Shown here: positions 35,813 to 44,190 of the stretch, one piece after another
How the letters are laid out: each line of letters opens with the position of its first letter
Numbering within the stretch: the first letter of the stretch is position 1
DNA from: Winogradskya consettensis
GTDB lineage: Bacteria > Actinomycetota > Actinomycetes > Mycobacteriales > Micromonosporaceae
Direction: 5' to 3'
Assembly (NCBI RefSeq): GCF_018332715.1
Contig: NZ_BOQP01000027.1
Coordinates: 248,001 to 312,000 of the forward strand
DNA: 64,000 bases
The notes under the pieces: model-generated
What the model was told of the DNA's origin: nothing
Database searches by the model: none
Seen by the model: the letters and a program-made list of their open reading frames with translations, nothing else
Program-made: the position numbers and the translations under genes

Positions 35813-37048
35813 TCAGCGGTGGGACTTGAGCCAGCCCCGGATCTCGGTGATGACCTGCTGGTCGGGCCCGGCGAACTCCGGTGTGAACTTCGGGGTGATG
35901 TTCATGGTGTGCGCCATGCCCGGGTAGATGACGATCGTGTGGTCCTTGTTGCCGGCCGCGGCGACGGCGGCGTCGGCGACGAGCGCGGCGCGGGCCGGGG
36001 TCTGGATGTCGTTCTCGCCGTTGAGGAGCAGCGTCGGGCCGGAGAACTTCGGCAGCGCCTGCGACACCGTCGGGAAGCGGGCGATGTCCTTCGCGTAGCT
36101 GATCGTGTAGGCGTCCAGGTCAGGCAGGTTCGGGTAGAGATCGATGTGGGTGATCTCGCGCAGCACCACGCCCGCCTCGGCGTCGATCGCGATCCGGCCG
36201 TCGTGGTTGCTGTCCGTCGCGGCGGCGACCTTCCGGCCGTCGAGCAGGACCGGGCGGAACTGGTCGGCGACCTGCGCCGGCTGCCCGATCAGGCCGTCGG
36301 CCGCCTCGGCCGCGGTCAGCTGACCGTCGCCGTCGACGTCGAACTCGTCGTGCAGCTGGGCGAGCAGCCGGCCGTAGATCTGGAACGTCAGCAGCTGCTT
36401 GATCGGCAGGCCGACGACACCCATCTCGACCACCCCGGCCGGCTTCGGGATCCCGAACTTCGTGGGCTCGGCGGCGAGGTTGGCGGCCACGTTGGTGCCC
36501 TCACTGTGCCCGAGCAGGAAGATCTTCGACGGGTCGACCCGCGGCGACCGGGCGGCGAACCGCACCACCGCTGCGGCGTCCTTCTGGATCTGCTCGTACG
36601 GGTTCTTCGGCTGCAACTGGGCCGGATCGGTGCTCTCGACGGGGCCGATATCGCTCACCCCGCGCTTGTTGAACCGCAGGGTCGCGTACCCCTCCCGGCT
36701 CGCTGCCTGCGCGAGCGGCACGAAGGTCGAGCCGTTGCCGCCGGGCAGCGTCTGGTTCATGTCGTTGTGCCCGCTGCCGTGCAGGAGGACGACCACCGGC
36801 AGTCGGCCCTTCGCGTTGCTGGGGTAGGTGAGCTCAGCCTTGGTGACCCAGCCCTTGCCGAAGTCGATGCTCACCTGCTCGCGGGTGATGCCCTCCCACC
36901 CGGACCGCCCGGCTGCCGCGGGGGCCTGGGCACCGCCGGTGGTCGTGCCGGTGACGGAGTCGGCGTGGGCGACTCCGACGCCCGCGAAGAGGATGGCGGC
37001 GGTCGTCACGCCGATCGCCGCGTTGCGGTATTTCGTCGTCTTGGTCAT
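35813..37048 (-). CDS. Secreted alpha/beta hydrolase with EF-hand-like lid insertion
   Basis: This 411-aa protein has an N-terminal signal (hydrophobic 12-28, AHADS). The hydrolase fold shows VVVLLHGSGHND, the nucleophile Ser182 in GHSEG, a candidate acid Asp347 (NGEND) and His380 (PGMAH). In the lid, residues 237-248 form a canonical EF-hand loop (DVDGDGQLTAAE) and 279-290 a second, less perfect loop (DSNHDGRIAIDA). Calcium binding next to the active site is therefore likely. The start at 37048 was chosen over 37069 by the signal-peptide layout. Confidence 0.86.
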   Translation of the reverse strand: MTKTTKYRNAAIGVTTAAILFAGVGVAHADSVTGTTTGGAQAPAAAGRSGWEGITREQVSIDFGKGWVTKAELTYPSNAKGRLPVVVLLHGSGHNDMNQTLPGGNGSTFVPLAQAASREGYATLRFNKRGVSDIGPVESTDPAQLQPKNPYEQIQKDAAAVVRFAARSPRVDPSKIFLLGHSEGTNVAANLAAEPTKFGIPKPAGVVEMGVVGLPIKQLLTFQIYGRLLAQLHDEFDVDGDGQLTAAEAADGLIGQPAQVADQFRPVLLDGRKVAAATDSNHDGRIAIDAEAGVVLREITHIDLYPNLPDLDAYTISYAKDIARFPTVSQALPKFSGPTLLLNGENDIQTPARAALVADAAVAAAGNKDHTIVIYPGMAHTMNITPKFTPEFAGPDQQVITEIRGWLKSHR

Positions 37049-37175
37049 GCCGGAAACGCTATTCAGCACAGCGGCGCCGATCGATCCCGGTAACGGGCCT
37101 CCTGAGGTACAGCTGGCTGTACCAGATCCCGGGCGTACTGCCTCACCACCTCCGGGGCGTGGGCGGCGCCGGCGT

Positions 37176-38048
37176 TCAACCGGCTAGGTGCTCGCGCAGC
37201 ACGTCCTGGAACCCGGCCATGGTGGGGTTGGCGGTGTTGCGGTCCAGCCAGGTCATGGTCAGATTGGTACGCAGGTCGGTGTCCTCGCTGTGCACCACCG
37301 CCACCTCGCCCCGGGCGACCTGGTGGCGCACCGACAGCAGGGGCAGCAACGCGAGCCCCATGCCGGCCGCCACGCACGCGCCGAGCGTGCCGATGCTGGA
37401 CACCTCCGCGACGGGCTCCTTGGCGCCCGGCCCGAAGACCTCGTCGAACATCTCCCGGAAGCCGCAACCCTGCTCGGTGGCCAGGAACGGCTCCGCGCTG
37501 AGCTCGGCCAGCCCGGCCCGGCCCCGCTCGGCCAGCGGGTGCTTCGGCGGCACGATGACCACGAGCGGCTCCTCGGCCAGCGTCTCCGACCGCAGCGACG
37601 GGTCCGGCGGGGGAGTGCCGAACGTCAGGCAGAGGTCCAGATCGCCGCGGCGGACGGCACCGTACAGCTCGCCACGGTTGTGGTGGCCCAGCCGCACCCG
37701 CATGGCGGGATGGCGTTCACGGTACTCGGCGAGCACCGGCGGCAGCAGATGCACGCCGACCGTTTCCAGGGCGCCGATCGCGAGCCCCGTGCCGGGCCGG
37801 GAGACCGCGAACCGGGCCTCCTCGAGCAGGGTGAGGATGCGGCCGGTGTACTCCGAGAGCACCACGCCCTGCGCGGTCAGCCGGAGCTGCCGCTGGGAGC
37901 GGTCGAGCAGGTCGACGCCGAGCTCCCGCTCCAGGACCTGGATCTGGTCACTGATGCTCGACTGCGCGTAGTGCAGCTCCTTGGCCGCCTGCGTGATGCT
38001 CAGCGTCCGGGCGACGGTCTCGAACGCCCGAAGATTCCTCAGCTCCAC
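37176..38048 (-). CDS. LysR-family transcriptional regulator
   Basis: This 290-aa LTTR has an N-terminal HTH (MELRNLRAFETVARTLSITQ, then AQSSISDQIQVLERELGVDLLDR) and a periplasmic-binding-like effector domain from about residue 90. It is divergent from the DHA2 MFS transporter. A T-N11-A palindrome lies 18 bp upstream, fitting autoregulation and control of the transporter. Confidence 0.9.
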   Translation of the reverse strand: MELRNLRAFETVARTLSITQAAKELHYAQSSISDQIQVLERELGVDLLDRSQRQLRLTAQGVVLSEYTGRILTLLEEARFAVSRPGTGLAIGALETVGVHLLPPVLAEYRERHPAMRVRLGHHNRGELYGAVRRGDLDLCLTFGTPPPDPSLRSETLAEEPLVVIVPPKHPLAERGRAGLAELSAEPFLATEQGCGFREMFDEVFGPGAKEPVAEVSSIGTLGACVAAGMGLALLPLLSVRHQVARGEVAVVHSEDTDLRTNLTMTWLDRNTANPTMAGFQDVLREHLAG

Positions 38049-38065
38049 GCGCCCGGCCCCCTGTC

Positions 38066-38082
38066 CATCGGCTCAGCCGATG
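38066..38082. promoter_or_regulatory. LysR-type T-N11-A operator
   Basis: CATCGGCT-C-AGCCGATG is a perfect palindrome with 8-bp arms. T38068 and A38080 are 11 bases apart, as in LTTR boxes. It lies in the LysR/MFS divergent gap, nearer LysR. Confidence 0.7.
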
Positions 38083-38161
38083 ATACCCAGCGGTCCTTCC
38101 GGGCTTCAGCGACGGCGGATCGGGCGCGCGCTCCGGTTGAATCAGGAGCAGCTGTTCCTGG

Positions 38162-38184
38162 CGCGGGTGCGCTGAACACCCGCG
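38162..38184. promoter_or_regulatory. Leader hairpin upstream of the MFS gene
   Basis: A perfect 8-bp stem (CGCGGGTG / CACCCGCG) with a 7-nt loop ends 22 bp before the transporter start. It could be an mRNA leader structure or a second operator. Confidence 0.45.
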
Positions 38185-38206
38185 ATTTCAATGGTGGGAG
38201 AAACAC

Positions 38207-39613
38207 ATGGCAACGCAGGCGGGGCCGCAGCCCGTGGTGGCGGCGGAACGGTCGCAAAAGCCGTCGGGTTCGTTGCTGATCGGTCTTTCCCTCGGCTACT
38301 TCATGGTGTTGCTGGACCTGACGATCGTCGCGGTGGCGTTGCCCGCGATCTCCCAGAGCCTCAACGTCGGGCTGAGCGCCCTGGAATGGGTCACCAACGG
38401 TTACACCGTCACGTTCGCGGCCCTGCTGCTCACCGCGGGATGGCTGTCGGACCGGTTCGGTGGCAAACGGATCTTCCTCATCGGACTGGTCGCGTTCGGG
38501 GTGCTGTCCGGTGCCTCCGCCGCGGTGAACAGCCTCGGCGCCCTGGTGGGGCTGCGCCTGGCCCTCGGCGTCGCCGGCGCGCTGCTGCTGCCGGCCTCGC
38601 TGGCGATCATCACCAACGCGTACACCGTCCCGGCGGAACGGGCCCGCGCGGTCGGCTCGTGGGCGGCCATCACGGGTGCGGCGCTCGCAGCCGGCCCGGT
38701 TGTCGGTGGCCTGCTGACCGAGTCGGTCGGCTGGCGCGCGATCTTCCTGGTCAACGTGCCGCTCGCGCTGATCAGCCTGGTGATCACCGTGCGGCTGGCC
38801 TCGGAGACCGCCCGCAAGTCGCGCAGCGGGCTCGACCTGACCGGGCAGCTCAGCGCGGTCGTCGCGCTGGCCGCGCTGGTCTACGCGCTGATCGAGGGCC
38901 CGGCCAAGGGCTGGACGGACACCGCCGTGGTGGTGGCCTTCGCCATCGCGGTCCTCGCGGCGGCGATCTTCGTCGGCGCCGAGATCCGGGCCGGGGACGC
39001 GGCTATGCTGCCGCCGCGGATGTTCCAGCGGGGTGGCTTCACAGCCGCGCTGGTGGCCGGGCTCCTCGCCAACTTCGGGCTGTCCGGTCTGCTGTTCGTG
39101 CTGTCGCTGTTCTTCCAGGACAGCCGCGGATACTCCGCGTCGGTCGCCGGTCTGGCGTTCCTGCCGCTGACCATCCCGACCGCCATCAACCCGATCTTCA
39201 CCGGCCGGCTGGTCGGCCGGATCGGCCCGCGCGTCCCGGCCACGATCGGTTTTGCCCTCATGGGAGTCGGCGCGCTGATCCAGGCGCCGTTCACCGGTGA
39301 TTCCGGGCTCGCCCTGGCAGCCACGGTGGTGGGTCTGCTGGTGTTCGGGTTCGGCATCTCCTTCGCGCTGCCCGCCCTGGTCGCGGGGGTGGCGAGCACC
39401 GTTTCGACCGAGTTCGCCGGCATCGGCGCCGGCACGCTCAACTCGGCCCGCCAGGTCGGCGCCTCCCTCGGGGTGGCCGTCCTCGGTGTGGTCCTCAGCC
39501 AGGCCTCGTCCAACGCCTCCGGCACCCGTCTCGCGCTGATCGTCGGCGGGGTGGTGCTGCTGGCCGGTGCCCTGATCGCGGGCACCGGGCTGCGCGGGCG
39601 CACCCCCGCATAG
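38207..39613 (+). CDS. MFS transporter, DHA2/EmrB-QacA type
   Basis: This 468-aa protein has about 14 hydrophobic segments. LLDLTIVAVALPAISQSL is the signature of 14-helix drug:H+ antiporters; GWLSDRFGGKRIF is motif A; ITGAALAAGPVVGGLL is the antiporter motif C. It probably exports a toxic compound or the cell's own metabolite. It is controlled from the LysR divergent region. Confidence 0.9.
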   Translation: MATQAGPQPVVAAERSQKPSGSLLIGLSLGYFMVLLDLTIVAVALPAISQSLNVGLSALEWVTNGYTVTFAALLLTAGWLSDRFGGKRIFLIGLVAFGVLSGASAAVNSLGALVGLRLALGVAGALLLPASLAIITNAYTVPAERARAVGSWAAITGAALAAGPVVGGLLTESVGWRAIFLVNVPLALISLVITVRLASETARKSRSGLDLTGQLSAVVALAALVYALIEGPAKGWTDTAVVVAFAIAVLAAAIFVGAEIRAGDAAMLPPRMFQRGGFTAALVAGLLANFGLSGLLFVLSLFFQDSRGYSASVAGLAFLPLTIPTAINPIFTGRLVGRIGPRVPATIGFALMGVGALIQAPFTGDSGLALAATVVGLLVFGFGISFALPALVAGVASTVSTEFAGIGAGTLNSARQVGASLGVAVLGVVLSQASSNASGTRLALIVGGVVLLAGALIAGTGLRGRTPA

Positions 39614-39663
39614 CGGCGGCGGGCGCGTTGTGGGAGCGGCCGGAGATCGACATACTGCCTCGC

Positions 39664-40785
39664 ATGGCAGATGTGGTGGTGCTAGGGGCAGGGGCCGCGG
39701 GGCTGGCCGTGGCGGCCCAGCTCAAGGCGCGTGGGGTGGAGGCCGTGGTGCTCGAGCGGGGGCCGGGGGTGGCCACCAGCTGGCGGGGACGCTACGACCG
39801 GCTGAAGCTGCACACCGTGCGGCAGCTGTCCGGCCTCCCAGGTTTTGCCATTCCGCGGGGATACGGGCGATGGGTGCGCCGGGACGACCTGGTGCGTTAC
39901 CTGGAGGCGTACGCGCAGCGGTTCAAGCTCGACGTGCGGACCGGGACGACCGTCGAGCGGATCAAACCGGGCGCCGCCGGATGGTCGCTGCGGCTCGCGG
40001 ACGGGTCCGAGGAGTCGGCGCGGACCGTGATCGTCGCGACGGGTTACCTGCACACGCCGCAAGTGCCGCCGTGGCCCGGGCTGGAGACGTGGCCGGGCGA
40101 GCTGATTCACTCGGCGGCGTACCGCAACGCCGAGCCGTTCCGCGGTAAGGACGTGCTGGTCGTCGGGCCGGGCAACAGCGGCGCCGAGATCGCCACGGAC
40201 CTGGCCGAGGGCGGTGCCACCACGGTGCGGCTCGCGATCCGCACGCCGCCGCACATCGTGCGCCGGACGACCGCGGGCTGGCCGGCGCAGCTGAACGGGG
40301 TGCTTCTGGGCTGGCTGCCCGAACGGATCTTCAACGCGGTGGCCGCCGCGACGGCGCGGATGGAGCTCCCGGACCTGCGGAAGTACGGTATCGGGCGCCC
40401 GGCCGTAGGCCTCAAGACCCGGCTGCGCACCGGGCGTTACGTGCCGTTGCAGGACGTCGGCATCGTCCGTGACGTCGTGGCGGGCCGGGTGCTCCCGGTC
40501 GCCGCCGTGCAGGGCTTCGACACGATCTCGGTGCTGCTGGCGGACGGCACGAGCGTGCAGCCGGACGTGGTCGTCGCCGCCACCGGCTACGGCACCGGGC
40601 TTCGCGAGCTGTTCGAGGACCCGTCGCTGGTCGACGAGACCGGCGTGCCGCTCGTGCACGGCGGCGCGCCCGCGCGGCCGGGGCTGTTCTTCATCGGCTA
40701 TGACGTGACCCTCGGCGGCATGCTCCGCCAGGCCGCGATCGAGTCCCGCCGCGTCGCCCGTACCGTGAGCCGGCTGGAGAAATAG
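39664..40785 (+). CDS. Flavin-containing monooxygenase-like FAD/NADPH oxidoreductase
   Basis: This 373-aa protein has the FAD motif GAGAAGLAVAAQL, SWRGRYDRLKLHT, VIVATGYLHTPQVP and the NADPH motif VVGPGNSGAEIA, as in YUCCA-like and small bacterial FMOs. It should oxygenate a soft nucleophile or carbonyl with NADPH and O2. The ATG at 39664 leads directly into the FAD strand; an ATG at 39628 is possible but has no visible RBS. It stands alone downstream of the MFS gene. Confidence 0.85.
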   Translation: MADVVVLGAGAAGLAVAAQLKARGVEAVVLERGPGVATSWRGRYDRLKLHTVRQLSGLPGFAIPRGYGRWVRRDDLVRYLEAYAQRFKLDVRTGTTVERIKPGAAGWSLRLADGSEESARTVIVATGYLHTPQVPPWPGLETWPGELIHSAAYRNAEPFRGKDVLVVGPGNSGAEIATDLAEGGATTVRLAIRTPPHIVRRTTAGWPAQLNGVLLGWLPERIFNAVAAATARMELPDLRKYGIGRPAVGLKTRLRTGRYVPLQDVGIVRDVVAGRVLPVAAVQGFDTISVLLADGTSVQPDVVVAATGYGTGLRELFEDPSLVDETGVPLVHGGAPARPGLFFIGYDVTLGGMLRQAAIESRRVARTVSRLEK

Positions 40786-40882
40786 CGCACCGTTGCATCG
40801 ACTCGTGTCAGGGCCGGAGCCCGGGTGACAGCATCGGCGGCCATCGTCCCGGCCGGGGCTGGTGGCGCCACATACTTCGGTC

Positions 40883-41857
40883 ATGAAGATCGTGGCAGCG
40901 GGTGTGGTGGCGGTCCTGGCAGTGGGGGTCGCCGGGTGCGCGAACGGCAGCCCGGCAGCCCCTGATCCGGCTGTGGCCGCCGCCCCCGGGTTTCCGGCGC
41001 AGGCCGCACTCGCGGTGCTCGCCGCCTTCGATCAGGCGGACTCGGTGGCATCGGCGGCGGCTGATCCGGCCGGGTTGAAGGCGCAGGAGGTCCCGCCCTC
41101 GCTGGACGTCAGTCTCGCCGCTGCTCACCGGGCCACCCTCGCGAAGCGCACCCCACCCTCCTTCGTGCACACCCAGCCCGGGTTCGCCGTGCCCGCGGGG
41201 GACGCGTCCTGTTTCCTTGTCGTGGCGTCGCTGAAGGTGACCGGCACCGAACTGCCGCTCTCCGACGTCACCCAGTTCGTCCGGCAGGAGGGCGGCGGCT
41301 GGAAGGCGAGCCACAACGTGGGCGTCGGCCAGAGCGGGGTCGCCCAGGCCCGGACGCTCGCCGGGAGCACGGCGTTGCCGAGCACCACCGCCCTCGACGA
41401 CGTGCGGCGCAAGGATCTCGAGACGGAGGTCTTCGCCCGTACCACCGCAGCGGACAGCCCGAACCTCTCGGTGCTGGCGACCAGCAACCTGCTCGACCGC
41501 CAGTTCGCCGCGGGGTGGGAGGTGTACCAGCAGCAGCTCGGCGGTGCCGGGATGACCGCCGCGCGGGAGTTGCGCGAGGCACAGTGGTCGCAGTGCGCAG
41601 CGCGTACCGATGCGGGGGTCTTCGCGTTTCTCACTCTCCGCGCCGCGGACACCGTCTCCGGGAGCAAGGGTAAGCCGGCCGTGCTGGCGCCGCCGAGTCC
41701 CGACCTTGCCGGGCTGGGCCGGACCGGGCCGGTCAGCGCTTCCCGCATCGTCATCTCGCGGGTGCAGGTGTTCCTGCTCTTCGTACCCGCCGCCGCTGGG
41801 CAGCCGGCCACGTTGCTGGGCCTGACCGACGCGCCCACCGCCCTCAGCACGAGTTGA
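40883..41857 (+). CDS. Putative lipoprotein
   Basis: This 324-aa protein has an N-terminal lipoprotein signal (MKIVAAGVVAVLAVGVAGC, lipobox VAGC with Cys19). The mature part has no recognised domain; it contains two further Cys that could form a disulfide. It is expected on the outer face of the membrane. It lies immediately before the RiPP cluster on the same strand, but nothing ties it to that cluster. Confidence 0.7.
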   Translation: MKIVAAGVVAVLAVGVAGCANGSPAAPDPAVAAAPGFPAQAALAVLAAFDQADSVASAAADPAGLKAQEVPPSLDVSLAAAHRATLAKRTPPSFVHTQPGFAVPAGDASCFLVVASLKVTGTELPLSDVTQFVRQEGGGWKASHNVGVGQSGVAQARTLAGSTALPSTTALDDVRRKDLETEVFARTTAADSPNLSVLATSNLLDRQFAAGWEVYQQQLGGAGMTAARELREAQWSQCAARTDAGVFAFLTLRAADTVSGSKGKPAVLAPPSPDLAGLGRTGPVSASRIVISRVQVFLLFVPAAAGQPATLLGLTDAPTALSTS

Positions 41858-41887
41858 CGGACGCTCTGCCGCGGGGCCGAGGACGGC

Positions 41888-41905
41888 TGAATGTCATGCC
41901 ATTCA
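41888..41905. promoter_or_regulatory. Palindrome upstream of the RiPP cyclodehydratase
   Basis: TGAATG-TCATGC-CATTCA has perfect 6-bp arms and lies 58 bp before the cyclodehydratase start. It is a candidate operator for the biosynthesis/export operon. Confidence 0.45.
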
Positions 41906-41962
41906 CGGATCGCGGCCCGAGGTCTGTCCACAATGAACACCCCGGGGAGAGGGAGAGAGCCG

Positions 41963-44179
41963 ATGCGGCTTCCAAGGGTCCGAGCGGATCATCTGCCGGT
42001 CCGGCTGACCGGCCCGGCGGGTGACTACCTCGTCGTGGTGGGAGAGACGCGGCATCTGCTGGTGGAGGACCCGATCGCGGCCGAACTGGCCGGCCTGCTC
42101 GACGGTGCGACGGAGACCGCGCAGCTCGTCGAGGCACTGGCCGGCCGATATCCGAGACGTGACGTGGCGGCGGCGCTGCGCAGGCTGATCCGGCTCGGCG
42201 TGGTTGCCGACGGCCCCACCACCGCACCGGTCGAGGTCGCAGCCGCGTGGGATGCCCGGGGTGTCGACCCGGACGTGGCCCAGCAGTCCTGGGACGTCTC
42301 CCTCGTGGATGCCGGGGCCCCTGATTTCGCGCTGCTCGAGAGCAACCTGCTGGGTCTCGGCGTGAAGGTCACGCAGGCGGCCGGACCGATCGTGGTCGTC
42401 GCCGCCGGTCTCACCGATGGGCGCCTCGACGCCTTCAACCGGGCCCGGCTCGCCGACGGGCAGGGCTGGACGCTGATGCGCCCGCACGGGTCCACCCTGC
42501 TGCTCGGCCCGCACTTCCTTCCCGGGGAGACGGGCTGCTGGGACTGCCTGCGGGTGCGGTGGACGGAGAACACGCCCGTCATCGCGTACCTGGACAGCCT
42601 GCGCCCGCTGGAGCCCCCGGCCGACCCGGCCAGGGCGAGCATCCCGGCGACCGTGGCGATCGCGGCCGGGATGCTCGCCGCCGAGCTGCCGGTCCTGGCG
42701 ATGACCGGGCGGTCGCCGCGGCTGACCGGGCGGCTCGTCACCTTCGACACCGTCACGCTCACCGGGGAGGGCCATGATCTGGTCCGGCAGCCGCACTGCC
42801 CCTCCTGCGGCAGCCCGCCGGAGCCGGGTGGCCGGATCGCCCTGGAACCCACCCCGGTAGCGGTGTCGGCGGACGGCGGCTCCCGGTCGACCGGCGCCGA
42901 GGAGATGTATCGGCGCCTTGCCCACCATGTGGACCGCTGTCTGGGGGTGGTGACCCGGCTCGAACCGATGGAGGACTACCGCAACGGGCTCACCTACAGC
43001 TTCGGGGCCGGGCACAACTTCGCGCTGCCCCGGGGGCCGGCGATGCTGCGGACCAACCTGCGCGGACTCTCCGGGGGCAAGGGACGCACCGAGGTGCAGG
43101 CGAAGGTGTCCGCCATCGGGGAAGCGGTCGAGCGCTACTGCGGGGTCTGGCGCGGTGATCGTACGACGGAGAACGCCGCCTGGCCGGACCTGCCCGGTGC
43201 CGTGCCCCCGCGCGACCTGCTGCTCTTCTCCGATGCCCAGTACGCCGCCCGCGAACAGCGGGGCCACTTCCATCGAGTACCCCGGCAGCTCGCCGATGAC
43301 CAGCCGATCGAGTGGACCCCGGCCTGGTCGCTCACCCACGACGAACCGCGGCACCTGCCCGCCGCCTACTGCTGGTACGGCCACCCGGACCTGACCCGCC
43401 TCGACGTCTGCGGCGCCGACTCCAACGGGTGTGCGGCCGGTGCGACGCTGCCCGAGGCGATCTCGCAGGGCTTCTGCGAGCTCGTCGAGCGCGACAGCGT
43501 GGCACTGTGGTGGTATCACCGGTCCCGGATGCCCGGGGTGGATTTAGCCTCGTTCGAGGATCCGTGGATCGACGGGCTCACCGGGTTCTACCGGCGCGAG
43601 CTGGGGCGGGCGCTGTGGGCGCTCGACCTGACCGCGGATCTGGGCATCCCGGCCTTCGCCGCGATCTCCCCGCGGCTGGACCGGGCGGTGGAGGACGTCC
43701 TGGTCGGGTTCGGGGCTCACCCGGACCCCGCCGTCGCGCTCGGCCGGGCGCTCGCCGAGGTCAACCAGTTCCTGCCGATGGTGGCCCGCTCGTCCGGCGG
43801 GCGGACCCGCTACGCCGTCCAGGACCGGGAGACCCTCGACTGGTTCACCACCGTACGCGTCGCCGACCAGCCCTGGCTGCGGCCGTCGGACGCCCCGATG
43901 ACCACCGCCACCACCCATGCCGACCTGTCCAGCGGTGACGCCGCCGCGGACGTGAAGCGCTTCGTCGATCTCGCCGCAGGTGCCGGGCTCGACGTCATCG
44001 TGCTCGACCAGTCCCGGCCCGACCTGGAACTCAGCGTTGCCCGCGTGGTCGTGCCCGGGTTGCGGCACTTCTGGCGGCGGCTGGGGCCGGGGCGGCTGTG
44101 GGACGTCCCCGTCCGGCTCGGGCGTACGGGGACGGCCGGCGACGAGACGGCGATGAATCCGCTCAGCGTGTTCTTCTGA
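41963..44179 (+). CDS. TOMM cyclodehydratase, fused leader-binding/E1-like (C) and YcaO (D) protein
   Basis: This 738-aa enzyme converts Cys/Ser/Thr in a RiPP precursor to azolines with ATP. Residues about 1-85 look like an RRE-type winged helix for leader binding. An E1/ThiF-like domain follows, with a zinc tetrad C192/C195 (CWDC) and C279/C282 (CPSC). The YcaO domain is about 340-738 and shows the ATP-binding signature SGGKGRTEVQAKVSAIGEAVER. It ends in NPLSVFF where azoline YcaOs usually carry a Pro-rich tail. It is the first gene of the export/biosynthesis operon. An ATG at 41933 is an alternative start. Confidence 0.9.
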   Translation: MRLPRVRADHLPVRLTGPAGDYLVVVGETRHLLVEDPIAAELAGLLDGATETAQLVEALAGRYPRRDVAAALRRLIRLGVVADGPTTAPVEVAAAWDARGVDPDVAQQSWDVSLVDAGAPDFALLESNLLGLGVKVTQAAGPIVVVAAGLTDGRLDAFNRARLADGQGWTLMRPHGSTLLLGPHFLPGETGCWDCLRVRWTENTPVIAYLDSLRPLEPPADPARASIPATVAIAAGMLAAELPVLAMTGRSPRLTGRLVTFDTVTLTGEGHDLVRQPHCPSCGSPPEPGGRIALEPTPVAVSADGGSRSTGAEEMYRRLAHHVDRCLGVVTRLEPMEDYRNGLTYSFGAGHNFALPRGPAMLRTNLRGLSGGKGRTEVQAKVSAIGEAVERYCGVWRGDRTTENAAWPDLPGAVPPRDLLLFSDAQYAAREQRGHFHRVPRQLADDQPIEWTPAWSLTHDEPRHLPAAYCWYGHPDLTRLDVCGADSNGCAAGATLPEAISQGFCELVERDSVALWWYHRSRMPGVDLASFEDPWIDGLTGFYRRELGRALWALDLTADLGIPAFAAISPRLDRAVEDVLVGFGAHPDPAVALGRALAEVNQFLPMVARSSGGRTRYAVQDRETLDWFTTVRVADQPWLRPSDAPMTTATTHADLSSGDAAADVKRFVDLAAGAGLDVIVLDQSRPDLELSVARVVVPGLRHFWRRLGPGRLWDVPVRLGRTGTAGDETAMNPLSVFF

Positions 44180-44190
44180 AAGGAACGGCG

